The notes: generated from the letters alone by a model not told the origin. DNA of 11,582 nucleotides from Candidatus Dormiibacterota bacterium (GCA_003132265.1 PKXE01000149.1:20159-31740), one strand, 5' to 3'; positions 1 through 8,033 are shown, counted from the first letter of the stretch. Program-made: numbers and translations.

Positions 1-1001
1 TGGCTCTTCTCGATCACGACGTCGCGCCCAATCAGTGAATCTTCGATCTTGCTCACGCCTCTGATGCTGGTGTTCTCCAACACTATCGAATGCTCGATCT
101 CACTGCCCTCCACCAAGACATGGTGATAGAGGGCGGTGAACGGACCCACGAAGGAATCGATCACCTTGGTGTGGGCGCCGATGATTGCCGGCCCTCGGAT
201 TGTGCTCCCGATCACCTCGCTCCCCTCCTCCAAGATCACCTTGCCAAGGAGCTTGGAGTCCTCGCTGGCCTTCCCGTCGCGAAACTCCGGGAGCATCTCC
301 AGGACGACCCGATTGCACTCTAAGAGATCGTCCATCTTGCCGGTGTCGATCCAGCGGCTGGTCACCACATGCGGGGTGACCCGGCGCCCATGATCGATCT
401 CCCACTGGATGGCGTCGGTGATCTCCAGCTCTCCCCTGGCCGAGGGCTTGATCGCGTCCACCGCCTCCAGGATGCCCGTCTGGAACAGATAGACGCCCAC
501 CAACACCAGGTCAGAACGAGGTTTCTTCGGCTTCTCGGTCAGCCGCACCACCCGCTCCCCTTCCAGCTCAGCGACTCCGAAGCGCTCCGGATGGGGCATC
601 TGCTTCAGCAGGATGAGCGCGTCGGGACGCTCCCGCCGGAACTGCTCGACGACGCCGGCGATGCCACCGGGGATGAAGTTGTCCCCCAGGTACATGACGA
701 AGTCCGAACCGGCGAGGTAGTCCCGGGCGATCTGCACGGCGTGGGCCAAGCCCAGCGGTTGGAGCTGGGGGATGTACTCGACCCGAGCCCCAAACCGGGA
801 ACCATCACCGACCGCCTCGCGGATTTCACTGGCGGTGTCACCCACCACGATGCCGATCTCGGTGACCCCAGCTTCGACCAGCGCCTCCAGCCCATAGAAC
901 AAAACCGGCTTGTTGGCGATCGGGACCAGCTGCTTGGCGCCAGTGTGGGTGATGGGTCGCAGCCGCGTGCCCTTACCCCCGCTCAGCACCAGCCCCTTCA
1001 C
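1..1001 (-). CDS. rmlA: Glucose-1-phosphate thymidylyltransferase, long (StrD-like) form; 3' end cut by window edge
   Basis: Transfers a nucleotide (dTTP expected) to glucose-1-phosphate, making NDP-glucose for cytoplasmic deoxysugar and polysaccharide precursor synthesis. Reading from GTG at 1001 gives 333 open codons running off the window. Visible are the nucleotide-binding signature GGKGTRLRP (residues 8-16), AKQLVPIANKPV (22-33), the metal-site YLGDN (104-108), TEKP (155-158) and WIDTG (217-221). From about residue 250 come hexapeptide-like repeats typical of a left-handed beta-helix, the mark of the long RmlA/StrD type (about 355 residues), so perhaps 20 residues are missing. It lies 51 bp downstream of the sugar phosphotransferase gene, which fits the pathway. 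The start is chosen because GGKGTRL sits at the usual distance and a TAGCCT box lies 8 nt upstream. No rmlB, C or D is in view, so the final sugar is unknown, and UTP specificity cannot be excluded. Confidence 0.9.
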   Translation of the reverse strand, partial: MKGLVLSGGKGTRLRPITHTGAKQLVPIANKPVLFYGLEALVEAGVTEIGIVVGDTASEIREAVGDGSRFGARVEYIPQLQPLGLAHAVQIARDYLAGSDFVMYLGDNFIPGGIAGVVEQFRRERPDALILLKQMPHPERFGVAELEGERVVRLTEKPKKPRSDLVLVGVYLFQTGILEAVDAIKPSARGELEITDAIQWEIDHGRRVTPHVVTSRWIDTGKMDDLLECNRVVLEMLPEFRDGKASEDSKLLGKVILEEGSEVIGSTIRGPAIIGAHTKVIDSFVGPFTALYHHVLVEGSEIEHSIVLENTSIRGVSKIEDSLIGRDVVIEKS

Positions 1002-1009
1002 GGCGCTCA

Positions 1010-1015
1010 AGGCTA
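1010..1015 (-). promoter_or_regulatory. Putative -10 box (TAGCCT) of a leaderless promoter for rmlA
   Basis: TAGCCT reads on the minus strand with an 8-nt spacer to the GTG at 1001, which would start the transcript at or next to the start codon. No Shine-Dalgarno sequence is visible in between and no -35 box is evident. The call rests mainly on the same layout recurring before six other genes here. Confidence 0.4.
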
Positions 1016-1052
1016 TCAGTCTCCCGGACTGGCCCCCTCCACCCGCCGCCGC

Positions 1053-2519
1053 TCAGTAGGCGTGGCGATGGAAGAGGAGCCGCCAGGGGGTGAGCAGAAG
1101 GATCTTGAGGTCGAAGCTCAAAGACCAGTTCTCCACGTAGTAGATATCGTAGAAGATGCGCTCCTCCATGCTGCTGGCCTGGCGGAGGTCATTGACCTGG
1201 GCCCAACCGGTGCAGCCCGGCTTGACCTGGAGGCGCTCCCGATAGCGGGGCACCGAGTCCGCGAACTTCTGAGCGAAGAAGTGGCGCTCTGGGCGGGGGC
1301 CCACCAGGCTCATCTCCCCGATCAGGACATTCCAGAGCTGGGGTAGTTCATCGAGGCTGTAGCGCCTGACGAAACGGCCCACCGGGGTCCGTCGCTGGTC
1401 GCCGACCGCAGTCATCACCGGCCCGATCCCGCGTTCAGCGTCCTTGACCATGGAGCGCAGCTTCCAGACCTGGAACAGGCGCCCGTCCCGGCCCAGCCTC
1501 TCCTGACCGAAGAAGGGTGAGCCCGGGGAGCTGATCGAGATCGCCAGGGCGCAGACCGTCACCACCGGGAGGGCGATGATCGAGAGGACCAGCGTCGCGA
1601 CCACGTCGAAGGCGCGCTTGACCAGGAGGTTGGCTCCCACCAGACGGTTGGGCCGCAGCCCGACCAGAGGCAGCCCAGCCACCTCCTCGGTGCTGGCAGC
1701 GCTGGTCATGATCTCCAGGACGTCAGGGACCACCTTGACCTCGACGCCCGCCGCCAGACACTCCCTGGCCAGCTCCAGCACGCGGTCGTGGCGGACTCCG
1801 CTCAGCGCCAGCAGCACCGTGTCGGCCCGCTCCCGGACCACGATCCGGGACAGACCAACCTCCAGGGCAAAGTGGGGCACCCCGAGGCCACCTTGGACAG
1901 AGCGAGCTTCGGGGTCGGTGCCGACCTTGCCCACCACCTGGTATCCGTACTCAGGGAACATCCGCAACCGACGCAGCAAGAGGTCCGCCACCGGGCCGGA
2001 CCCCACCACCAGGGTCCGAATGCCGCCCCAGCCCGAACGCAGCAGGGCGCCCTGGGCCGCCCGGATCAGGGCTCGCTCGGCAACGAACAGCAGCAACGCC
2101 GCCACCGCGGCGTCGGCCAGCACCAGCCGCGAGTAGGGGAAACCCCGGTAGAGACCCTCCAGCGCCAGGGCCACGACGACGAAGAGCGCGACGGATCCGG
2201 CGGACCCCAGGATCTCGTCCACAAAGGACTGTCCCAGGCTGACCCGATAGCGCCCGGTAAAAGCGAAGGTGAGCACCCACAGGGCCGCCACCACCGGCAC
2301 GGCCAGGACGTAGGCATGAAGGCTCGGGACCTGGTTGCCGGGGATCGGGACCCCGGACAGATAAAAGCGGTATTGGAAGCCGACGAGGGCACCCCCGGCG
2401 ACCGCCAACGCATCCCCGACCACCCGCATCGCCATCACCGGCAGCAGCCGCCTCATCCGGTGCCGGGATGCCCTGGTCAGCTCCCGGGAACGGAGCAGCG
2501 GCTCCGAATCAGTCACCAC
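1053..2519 (-). CDS. Undecaprenyl-phosphate sugar phosphotransferase (polyprenyl glycosylphosphotransferase, WcaJ/CpsE-like)
   Basis: Inner-membrane enzyme that moves a sugar-1-phosphate from a nucleotide sugar to undecaprenyl phosphate, the first step of polysaccharide repeat-unit assembly. The 488-residue protein has hydrophobic N-terminal helices (about 28-150), a nucleotide-binding-like domain beginning TLVVGSG (169-175), and a C-terminal bacterial sugar transferase domain (about 299-485). That domain shows KRAFD (301-305), a membrane re-entrant segment, FGQERLGRDG (337-346), the catalytic Asp-Glu pair in SLDELPQLWN (388-397) and SLVGPRPER (404-412), all intact. Length is normal for the large two-domain form. 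It overlaps the end of the flippase gene by 11 bp, indicating translational coupling. ATG 2525 abuts GGAGG with no spacer, so GTG 2519 (6-nt spacer) is preferred; GTG 2516 is also possible. The sugar (glucose, galactose or other) cannot be told from sequence. Confidence 0.93.
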   Translation of the reverse strand: MVTDSEPLLRSRELTRASRHRMRRLLPVMAMRVVGDALAVAGGALVGFQYRFYLSGVPIPGNQVPSLHAYVLAVPVVAALWVLTFAFTGRYRVSLGQSFVDEILGSAGSVALFVVVALALEGLYRGFPYSRLVLADAAVAALLLFVAERALIRAAQGALLRSGWGGIRTLVVGSGPVADLLLRRLRMFPEYGYQVVGKVGTDPEARSVQGGLGVPHFALEVGLSRIVVRERADTVLLALSGVRHDRVLELARECLAAGVEVKVVPDVLEIMTSAASTEEVAGLPLVGLRPNRLVGANLLVKRAFDVVATLVLSIIALPVVTVCALAISISSPGSPFFGQERLGRDGRLFQVWKLRSMVKDAERGIGPVMTAVGDQRRTPVGRFVRRYSLDELPQLWNVLIGEMSLVGPRPERHFFAQKFADSVPRYRERLQVKPGCTGWAQVNDLRQASSMEERIFYDIYYVENWSLSFDLKILLLTPWRLLFHRHAY

Positions 2520-3984
2520 CGTCATCCTCCACCACCGGCTGCAAGCGTCGGCCCAAGCTGGCACGGATCGTCCGCAGCTCGCCTGGGGAGATGCCGCCGG
2601 TGACGTAGAGCGCCCCCAGGTAGATGAGGCTGGCGAAGACTGCCACCAAGAAGATGTTCAGCTGGGATAGCAGCCCCATCACGCCCGCCATAAGGGCACC
2701 GGAAACCAGAATCGGCAAGAGCGGTCGCCCCCAGGGCAGCCGATACTCCAGCCGCCGCCGCACCATCCAGTACCCGGCTACCAGCAGGAACACCTCGGTG
2801 ATCACGGTGGCCCAACTGCTGCCAAGATAGCCGGTCGCCCTCGGGAAGATCGGGATAAGGATGAAGTTGAGGGCCACATTGACGGCGATGCTCATGACCG
2901 AGAGGACCACGCTGTCCATCTGACGGTCCATCGCCCCCAGGCCGAATATGAAGGTGCTGTTGACGAACATGAAGACGATCGCCAGCGCCAGGATCTGCAG
3001 CGCCGGGGCGGACTGGGGGAAGACCCGGAGGGGGAGGGAGCTGAGGAAGGGTGCCGCCCCCAAGCCCAGGACCACGGCGAACGGCATCGCCAGCGAGGCC
3101 AGCAGCCGGCAGGTGGTGGTGTAGGCCTCGCGCATGGATGCCGTCGACTGGAGGTGAACCACCGAGAGGACGGGGAACACTGCGTTCATGATGGTCTGGG
3201 GCACGAAGGAGAGGCCGTCGAGAAATTTGTAGGCGGCCGTGTAGTAGCCGACCTCGCTGAGCGGCCGCAGGGCGCTCAGGATGACCACGTCGATCCGGAA
3301 GTACACGGTGTTGAGGAAGAACACCAAGGCGAACGGCACCGCCATCTTGAGCAGCCGCCGGGCCAGGATCGGATCGAAGTGGATGGTGGGCACGAAGTAC
3401 CGCCGAGCGATGACCAGGTAGGCGTAGACACAGGTCACCGCGTAGCTGAGGGCGTAAACCCAGAGGTAGGCGGCGGCCCCCAAGCCCGCGTGGGCCACAA
3501 GCACGGTCCCCACCAGCAGGATGAGCGCCTCCGACATGGTGGCGATCGCCTCGTAGCGCATCTCGCCCGTCGCATAAAAAGTGCTGCGGAGCACGTTGGC
3601 GACACTGGTCGCCACTTGGAGCGCGAAGGCCGGCCAGACCAGGGCCAAGATGGCGGGCGACTTGAGGGCGGCCATGATCGCCAGGGTCAGGAGGCTGAGG
3701 GCGAAGAGAGGAATCTTGGTGGCCAGGACGGCCGCCAAGTAGGTCTTCATCTTGCCGTTGTCGCGGCTGGCCTCGCGCAGGTAAACGATCTGCAGTCCGA
3801 GATCGCCCACAATGCTCGACAGGGTGCTGAACACCACGATCAGGCTGAACTCGCCGTAGCGGGAGGCGCCCAGGTAATGCTGCTGGAACAAGAAGGCGAC
3901 CAGCACCAAGAGCTTGGAGGCGGTCCGGGCGGCAAAGAGAATGGTGGTGTTGCGGACCGCCCGATGGGCGACGCTCACGGCCAT
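2509..3984 (-). CDS. Wzx-type polysaccharide flippase (MOP/MATE superfamily, Polysacc_synt family)
   Basis: Predicted to flip undecaprenyl-diphosphate-linked repeat units across the cytoplasmic membrane for outer-face polymerisation. The 491-residue protein is hydrophobic throughout, with roughly 12-14 membrane segments. Family signatures are an N-terminal region ending in YLREASR (68-74), YFRIDVVIL (228-236) followed by VGYYTAAYK (245-253), and in the C-terminal half VNVALNFILIP (368-378), the usual second-half pattern. The tail (about 470-491) is charged and cytoplasmic-looking. The ATG at 3984 sits 4 bp after the stop of the ligase-like gene, and its end overlaps the phosphotransferase gene, so all three are read as one operon. 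No strong ribosome binding site precedes it. Substrate specificity is not readable from sequence; teichoic-acid or other lipid-linked-sugar export is a less likely alternative. Confidence 0.88.
   Translation of the reverse strand: MAVSVAHRAVRNTTILFAARTASKLLVLVAFLFQQHYLGASRYGEFSLIVVFSTLSSIVGDLGLQIVYLREASRDNGKMKTYLAAVLATKIPLFALSLLTLAIMAALKSPAILALVWPAFALQVATSVANVLRSTFYATGEMRYEAIATMSEALILLVGTVLVAHAGLGAAAYLWVYALSYAVTCVYAYLVIARRYFVPTIHFDPILARRLLKMAVPFALVFFLNTVYFRIDVVILSALRPLSEVGYYTAAYKFLDGLSFVPQTIMNAVFPVLSVVHLQSTASMREAYTTTCRLLASLAMPFAVVLGLGAAPFLSSLPLRVFPQSAPALQILALAIVFMFVNSTFIFGLGAMDRQMDSVVLSVMSIAVNVALNFILIPIFPRATGYLGSSWATVITEVFLLVAGYWMVRRRLEYRLPWGRPLLPILVSGALMAGVMGLLSQLNIFLVAVFASLIYLGALYVTGGISPGELRTIRASLGRRLQPVVEDDGGD
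2526..2530 (-). promoter_or_regulatory. Ribosome binding site GGAGG for the sugar phosphotransferase gene
   Basis: GGAGG on the minus strand lies 6 nt before GTG 2519 and 9 nt before GTG 2516 but directly touches ATG 2525, so it argues for a GTG start. It lies inside the last codons of the flippase gene. It is the clearest Shine-Dalgarno sequence found before any gene here. Confidence 0.6.
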
Positions 3985-3988
3985 CGCG

Positions 3989-5230
3989 TCAGGAGCTCGG
4001 CGGTTTGCGGCGGGGCAACTGCAGGTGCCGGGTGGCCGGGACCACCGCCACCATCACCAGCGCCGCCAGCAGCCACCACTCGGCCGCCAGATCGTTCTTC
4101 CAGTAGGGGCTGTCCAGCAGCCCGTGGACGATGATCGCCACCCAGGCGAGCGCCAGAGCCACCGCCCAGGGGTGGTCCCGGGGTCCGGCCCTCACCGCCG
4201 GGGCCAGGTAGCGGATCAGCTCCGCGAAGAAACCCAGCAGCGCCACGAAGCCGAGCACCCCCAGCTCCACCCAGAAGTCCAGCTCCAGCTGGTCGGGGTA
4301 GACGTGAGTCTGGGCGGAAGGATCGTGGATCTGGGCCCGGTAGGGACCGATGGTCGCCTGGTAGCCGCCCAGACCGGACCCGGTGAAGGGATGGTTCTCG
4401 ATCAGGTTCACGGTGGCGTGCCAGAGATGGACCCTCGCGACCAGAGAGTTGGCCGGGTTGCTGGCGTTGAACTCGTTGGTGATCCGGTGCCGGATCGGCG
4501 GCAGGACGACGGCCACCACCAAGGCCGCTAGACAGCCGGCCAGCAACAGCTTGCGCCGCGGGTGCAGGGCCGCGGCCACGACCGCGATCACCACCAACAC
4601 CAGCCAGGAGCCTCGGCTGAGGGTCAGGATGTCCCCCAGCCCGAGCAGTGCCAGGGCCGCCCAGTGCACGTTCCGGTGGCGGACCCCCCCGAAGAGGGCC
4701 AATCCCAGCGCCAGCCCCACCAAGGGGTCGAGGAAGATGCCCCCAAAGTTGTTGTTGGTCCAGAGCCAGGCGGGTGCCGGTGGCGAGAAGTTGAGATTGA
4801 CGGTGCGACTTCCCAGCGCCTCGCCGAGGGCCACCACCTGGGACCCCGCGACGACCAGGCCGCCGACATACAAGCCGTAGACGACCCGCTCCCAGTCCCA
4901 GCTCGACCGCAACACGTTGACCGCCACAAAGAAGAGCACCATCGGCTCGACGATGTAGGCCTTCGCGATCCCCAGGGCCGCTTGATGGTCGGGGCTGGCG
5001 GCGATGCCGATGACCGTCGCGAGCAGGATCACCGCCATGATCACACTGAAGGGGGTGTCGAGGCGGGGCATCCGTCGCTGCAGGGAGCTCTCGACGATGA
5101 ACGCCAGCACAGTGAGCCCCAGCACGACTTCCAGACCAGTGAAGGGCAACCGCCCGAACAGGAGGCCGCGCAGGACATAGGCTGGCAGTGCCGCGGCGGT
5201 GAGAAAGACGCCTATACGACTCCACCGCAT
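3989..5230 (-). CDS. O-antigen ligase / polymerase-like membrane protein (Wzy_C family)
   Basis: Multi-pass membrane protein of 413 residues, predicted to polymerise or ligate polyprenyl-linked glycan units at the outer membrane face. It has about 10-12 hydrophobic segments, the SRGSW motif at the end of a helix (205-209) typical of Wzy_C proteins, and then one long extracytoplasmic loop (about 245-320). The loop carries HPFTGSGLGGY (280-290) and a histidine in THVYP (308-312), followed by the ELGVLGFVALL helix. It begins the ligase-flippase-phosphotransferase operon; the next gene starts 4 bp later. ATG 5230 is chosen over an in-frame TTG at 5296 because a perfect TATAAT lies 7 nt upstream and the N-terminus then begins directly before a membrane helix. 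Polymerase and ligase cannot be separated by sequence alone; context with Wzx and an initiating transferase favours polymerase. Confidence 0.85.
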   Translation of the reverse strand: MRWSRIGVFLTAAALPAYVLRGLLFGRLPFTGLEVVLGLTVLAFIVESSLQRRMPRLDTPFSVIMAVILLATVIGIAASPDHQAALGIAKAYIVEPMVLFFVAVNVLRSSWDWERVVYGLYVGGLVVAGSQVVALGEALGSRTVNLNFSPPAPAWLWTNNNFGGIFLDPLVGLALGLALFGGVRHRNVHWAALALLGLGDILTLSRGSWLVLVVIAVVAAALHPRRKLLLAGCLAALVVAVVLPPIRHRITNEFNASNPANSLVARVHLWHATVNLIENHPFTGSGLGGYQATIGPYRAQIHDPSAQTHVYPDQLELDFWVELGVLGFVALLGFFAELIRYLAPAVRAGPRDHPWAVALALAWVAIIVHGLLDSPYWKNDLAAEWWLLAALVMVAVVPATRHLQLPRRKPPSS

Positions 5231-5237
5231 CGGCGGG

Positions 5238-5243
5238 ATTATA
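5238..5243 (-). promoter_or_regulatory. -10 box TATAAT of a leaderless promoter for the three-gene glycan operon
   Basis: A perfect TATAAT on the minus strand with a 7-nt spacer to ATG 5230, in the 72-bp gap after trpS. This predicts an mRNA whose first base is at or next to the A of the start codon. There is no ribosome binding site in the spacer and no recognisable -35 hexamer. It would give the operon transcription independent of trpS. Confidence 0.6.
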
Positions 5244-5302
5244 GGCTGGGCTCGATGGGCGCTCCCCCTGGCCGGCACCCTGCGCGCCAGTGCCAACTGC
5301 CC

Positions 5303-6319
5303 TCAGCCGAGGGGGGCGGTGGGTAGCAGACCGACCCTTTGGCGCACTTCGGCCATGGTGGCCCCCGCCACCTCCCGTGCCCTGGTGGCTCCCTTGGCCA
5401 GGATGGCGTCGATGTGGGTGGGGTCAGCCATCAGCTCCCGGTAGCGCTCCTGGATCGGGGTGAGGGTGGAGATGACTGCGTCGGCGATCTTGCCCTTCAA
5501 CTTGCCGTAGCCGTCCCCGTCGAATTCCGACGCCAACTGTTCGGGCGTGCACGAGGTCAGGCCCCGGTAGATGTCCAGGAGGTTGGCCACCCCAGCCCCG
5601 GCGTGGGCGACATCGACAGCGGAGCCGCTGTCCGTTTTGGCCCGCATCAGCTTGGAGCGGATCCGCGCCGGGGGATCCAGGAGGGCAATCCGGCCCGTCT
5701 CCCCCTCCGCGCTCTTGCTCATCTTCGTCTCCGGGTCGTCGAGCGCCATCACCCGTCCCCCGGCCCCCATCCGGCCGATCCGGGGCTCCGGGATGACGAA
5801 GGTCGCTCCGAACAGGCGGTTGAAGCGAACCGCGATATTGCGGGTCAGCTCCAAATGCTGGCGCTGGTCTTCCCCAACGGGCACGAAGTTGGTGCGGTAG
5901 AGCAGGATGTCGGCCGCCATCAGGACCGGATAGGTGAAGAGCCCGGTACCGATCCGTTCGGCATCCTGCCGGTGGGCTTTGTCCTTGAACTGGGTCATCC
6001 GCTCAAGCCATCCCACCGGGGTGACGCAGCCCAAAATCCAGGCCAGATCGGTGTGCTCGTGGAGATGGGACTGGACCAGCAGGGTGGAGACCTCGGGGTC
6101 AATCCCGGAGGCGATGTAGAGAGCGGCCACCTGGCGAGTCTTGTCGGCAAGCTCCTGGGGGTCGTGGGGCTGGCTGAGGGCGTGCAGGTCAACAATGCAG
6201 AAGAAGTTTTGGAACTGGTGCTGCTCCAGCACCCAGGGACGCAGCGCTCCTAGCAGGTTCCCCAGGTGCAGGACCCCGGTGGGCTGCATTCCGCTGAAGA
6301 CGACCGGGCGGTCCACCAT
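5303..6319 (-). CDS. trpS: Tryptophanyl-tRNA synthetase
   Basis: Cytoplasmic class I aminoacyl-tRNA synthetase charging tRNA-Trp with tryptophan using ATP. The 338 residues match the usual bacterial length. The HIGH-type motif appears as HLGN (18-21) in GVLHLGNLLGAL, and the KMSKS loop is intact at 199-203 in ETKMSKS. Also present are FCIVDLHAL (40-48) and GEDQRQHLELTRNIA (149-163), standard for TrpS. ATG 6319 gives the expected N-terminus (VFSGMQPTG just before the HIGH motif). It lies between the family-2 glycosyltransferase (28-bp gap) and the ligase-like gene (72-bp gap), on the same strand, with its own TACAAT box. There is no functional tie to the glycan genes; it looks like ordinary housekeeping placed in the cluster. 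Confidence 0.98.
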   Translation of the reverse strand: MVDRPVVFSGMQPTGVLHLGNLLGALRPWVLEQHQFQNFFCIVDLHALSQPHDPQELADKTRQVAALYIASGIDPEVSTLLVQSHLHEHTDLAWILGCVTPVGWLERMTQFKDKAHRQDAERIGTGLFTYPVLMAADILLYRTNFVPVGEDQRQHLELTRNIAVRFNRLFGATFVIPEPRIGRMGAGGRVMALDDPETKMSKSAEGETGRIALLDPPARIRSKLMRAKTDSGSAVDVAHAGAGVANLLDIYRGLTSCTPEQLASEFDGDGYGKLKGKIADAVISTLTPIQERYRELMADPTHIDAILAKGATRAREVAGATMAEVRQRVGLLPTAPLG

Positions 6320-6326
6320 CGCCGGA

Positions 6327-6332
6327 ATTGTA
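6327..6332 (-). promoter_or_regulatory. -10 box TACAAT of a leaderless promoter for trpS
   Basis: TACAAT on the minus strand stands 7 nt from ATG 6319, the same spacing as before the ligase-like gene. It occupies the 28-bp gap after the glycosyltransferase stop at 6348. There is no Shine-Dalgarno sequence in the spacer and no clear -35 box. Confidence 0.55.
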
Positions 6333-6347
6333 CTTTGGGCCTCCGGC

Positions 6348-7955
6348 CTAGTTCTTCTCGGTGACCCGGTATTCCAGATGGGAGCCGAAGAGCAGCCGGG
6401 TCTGCGCCTCCAGCGCGGGGATCACGCTGAGGACCATGAACACGACCGGATACGTCAGCGTCTGCAGGTCCACCAACCGGCGTCGCCACCAGGGCCATCC
6501 GGAAGGTCTGGGCTGCAGCCGGTTGTCCAGGACCGCCACCGCGAGGATGTTGAGCAAGGTGGTCATGAGGATGATGCTGGCGGTGGTCTCCAGGATCGCG
6601 CCCATGTTGGACAGGGCGTAGTCGTAATTGAACAGAGAGGGCAGCGTGCCGGAGATCAGGATCAGCATCGGCACCGTTGCCCAGCTGAGGTGGTTGAACA
6701 CCAGCATCCGGAACCGCTCCATCCGAAGCCGGAGCGGGATCTCCGGGTGGGAGGTCATCCGGGACGCCACATAAGGGACGTCGGTCACCCCCCAGGCCCA
6801 ACGCTTGATCTGGTTGTACTGGCTGACCAGGGTGGTGCCGTAGTCAGCGGCCCGGGGGGCGTCGCCGTACATGGGCAGGTAGGCGGGCAACACGTGCAGC
6901 CGTTCCCCGTACTTGAAGAACGCCTTCCAGAAGAACCTGGAGTCCTCGGGGATCACATCGTCATCCCAGTACCCCACCTCGGTGAGCATCTGCAGGGACA
7001 TCGAGTAGGCGGAGAACATCACCAGCCGCTTGGGATGCTGGTGGAGGTAGAGCTGCCACTGGGTACCCAGGGTGGCCATGGATCGCACCGCCGACGGTAC
7101 CTTCCAGAGGTTGTTGAGGAACATTGGCACCGGCTGCCAGATCGAGCTCAGGGGGTCCTCGGTGGTGCAGAACTGGTAGGTGGCATACGCCAGGTACTGG
7201 GGATGGACCCGGTAGTCGGAGTCGAGGTCGGTGACGATGACCTTGGTCGGGTCCAGGCCGAGGCTGTCGCAGGCCCGCCGGAGCACCGGGCCCCCGTAGG
7301 CCATGGCCGCCGACTTGCCCACCACGATCCCCGGGAGCAGGGGGTCTTTGATGTGCCAGAAAGCCTTGAAACTGCTGCCGAACTTCTCCTGGAGCCGCTC
7401 CACGTTGCGGCATCCTTGGAGATCAGTCTCCCTCGTGATGATGGCGCAGATCTTGTGGTCATTCGGGTAGTCGGAAGCCGCCAGCGCCGACACCGTGGCA
7501 TGGAGCGTCTCGTAGCGTTCGGTGTAGGTCGGGATCAGAAAGGCGTGGGTGATCTCTCCGGGAGCCGGCTGCCCCCGGGTAATTTTCAGCTGAATAAGCC
7601 GCGCCGCCCAATCCACCGCCTGGCTTGCTTCCAGAAGCCGGATGCCTCGCAGCACGTAGCGGAAGGTGTGAACCAGCTTGACCAGCCAGTAGAGGTCCAC
7701 CAGGACCGCGAACAGCCCCAGCAGCCACAGGTACTCGAAGTTGGTGAAGGTGATGAGGAAGCCGACGCCCAGCGGGGTGGCCAGGATCAGCCACACCGTG
7801 AGGCCGGGCGCCATCTCCCAGAGGCGCTGCTCGATCCGCTCCCGGCGGGCCGGCCGTCCGAGCCCTTCCCGTCGGTCCGGGGGGACATAGGTGGGCAGGA
7901 TGCCGACCCGCGGGGTTGGTTGGTTCGAGGCTTCGACCGACAAGAGAGAGGTCAC
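6348..7955 (-). CDS. Membrane glycosyltransferase, family GT2 with QxxRW motif (synthase-like)
   Basis: Predicted inner-membrane transferase using a nucleotide sugar in the cytoplasm. The 535-residue protein has two N-terminal membrane helices (about 52-70 and 72-94), then a GT-A catalytic domain starting HAFLIPTYTERYETL (137-151). That domain has KSAAMAYG (214-221), the metal-binding DLDSD (243-247), the likely catalytic acid in PEDS (336-339) and QIKRW (382-386), which matches the QxxRW motif of cellulose/hyaluronan-synthase-like enzymes. Three or so more helices follow (about 419-437, 452-474, 500-516). No PilZ domain is present. The GTG start at 7955 leaves a 30-50 residue cytoplasmic N-terminus. 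It heads the minus-strand series and diverges from the UPF0104-family gene. It may make a processive polymer or add single sugars to a lipid; sequence does not decide. Confidence 0.85.
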   Translation of the reverse strand: MTSLLSVEASNQPTPRVGILPTYVPPDRREGLGRPARRERIEQRLWEMAPGLTVWLILATPLGVGFLITFTNFEYLWLLGLFAVLVDLYWLVKLVHTFRYVLRGIRLLEASQAVDWAARLIQLKITRGQPAPGEITHAFLIPTYTERYETLHATVSALAASDYPNDHKICAIITRETDLQGCRNVERLQEKFGSSFKAFWHIKDPLLPGIVVGKSAAMAYGGPVLRRACDSLGLDPTKVIVTDLDSDYRVHPQYLAYATYQFCTTEDPLSSIWQPVPMFLNNLWKVPSAVRSMATLGTQWQLYLHQHPKRLVMFSAYSMSLQMLTEVGYWDDDVIPEDSRFFWKAFFKYGERLHVLPAYLPMYGDAPRAADYGTTLVSQYNQIKRWAWGVTDVPYVASRMTSHPEIPLRLRMERFRMLVFNHLSWATVPMLILISGTLPSLFNYDYALSNMGAILETTASIILMTTLLNILAVAVLDNRLQPRPSGWPWWRRRLVDLQTLTYPVVFMVLSVIPALEAQTRLLFGSHLEYRVTEKN

Positions 7956-7964
7956 CGAAGGGAA

Positions 7965-7970
7965 ATCCTA
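7965..7970 (-). promoter_or_regulatory. Putative -10 box TAGGAT for the GT2 gene
   Basis: TAGGAT on the minus strand with a 9-nt spacer to GTG 7955, slightly longer than for the other genes, so the transcript would begin within a few bases of the start. An AGGA inside it could instead act as a weak, distant ribosome binding site, so this is among the least certain of the series. Confidence 0.35.
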
Positions 7971-8033
7971 AGCTGCCGGCGACGTTCTTGACACGAAGTG
8001 TTCGCGGTCGACGCCTCCCGGCCGAGCTTGCTG

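Noticed and set aside
369..1346. 325-codon plus-strand open frame
   Set aside because: Lies antisense across the ends of rmlA and the phosphotransferase; no recognisable motif.
3975..5225. 416-codon open frame on the minus strand overlapping the ligase-like gene
   Set aside because: Composition is dominated by Arg, Gly, Ala and Pro with no membrane segments or motifs; the overlapping frame has clear Wzy_C features. It is a GC-rich shadow frame.
5269..5294. Possible hairpin after trpS as a terminator
   Set aside because: Arms are about 5 bp plus wobbles with a long loop and no T tract; not convincing.
6141..7991. 616-codon plus-strand open frame
   Set aside because: Antisense to trpS and the GT2 gene, which have intact catalytic motifs. 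The product is low-complexity (Gln, His, Gly, Arg), as expected of an antisense frame in GC-rich DNA.
7988..7993. Perfect TTGACA on the plus strand before the UPF0104-family gene
   Set aside because: No -10-like hexamer lies 16-18 nt downstream; the TATCGT box is 40 nt away. Probably chance.
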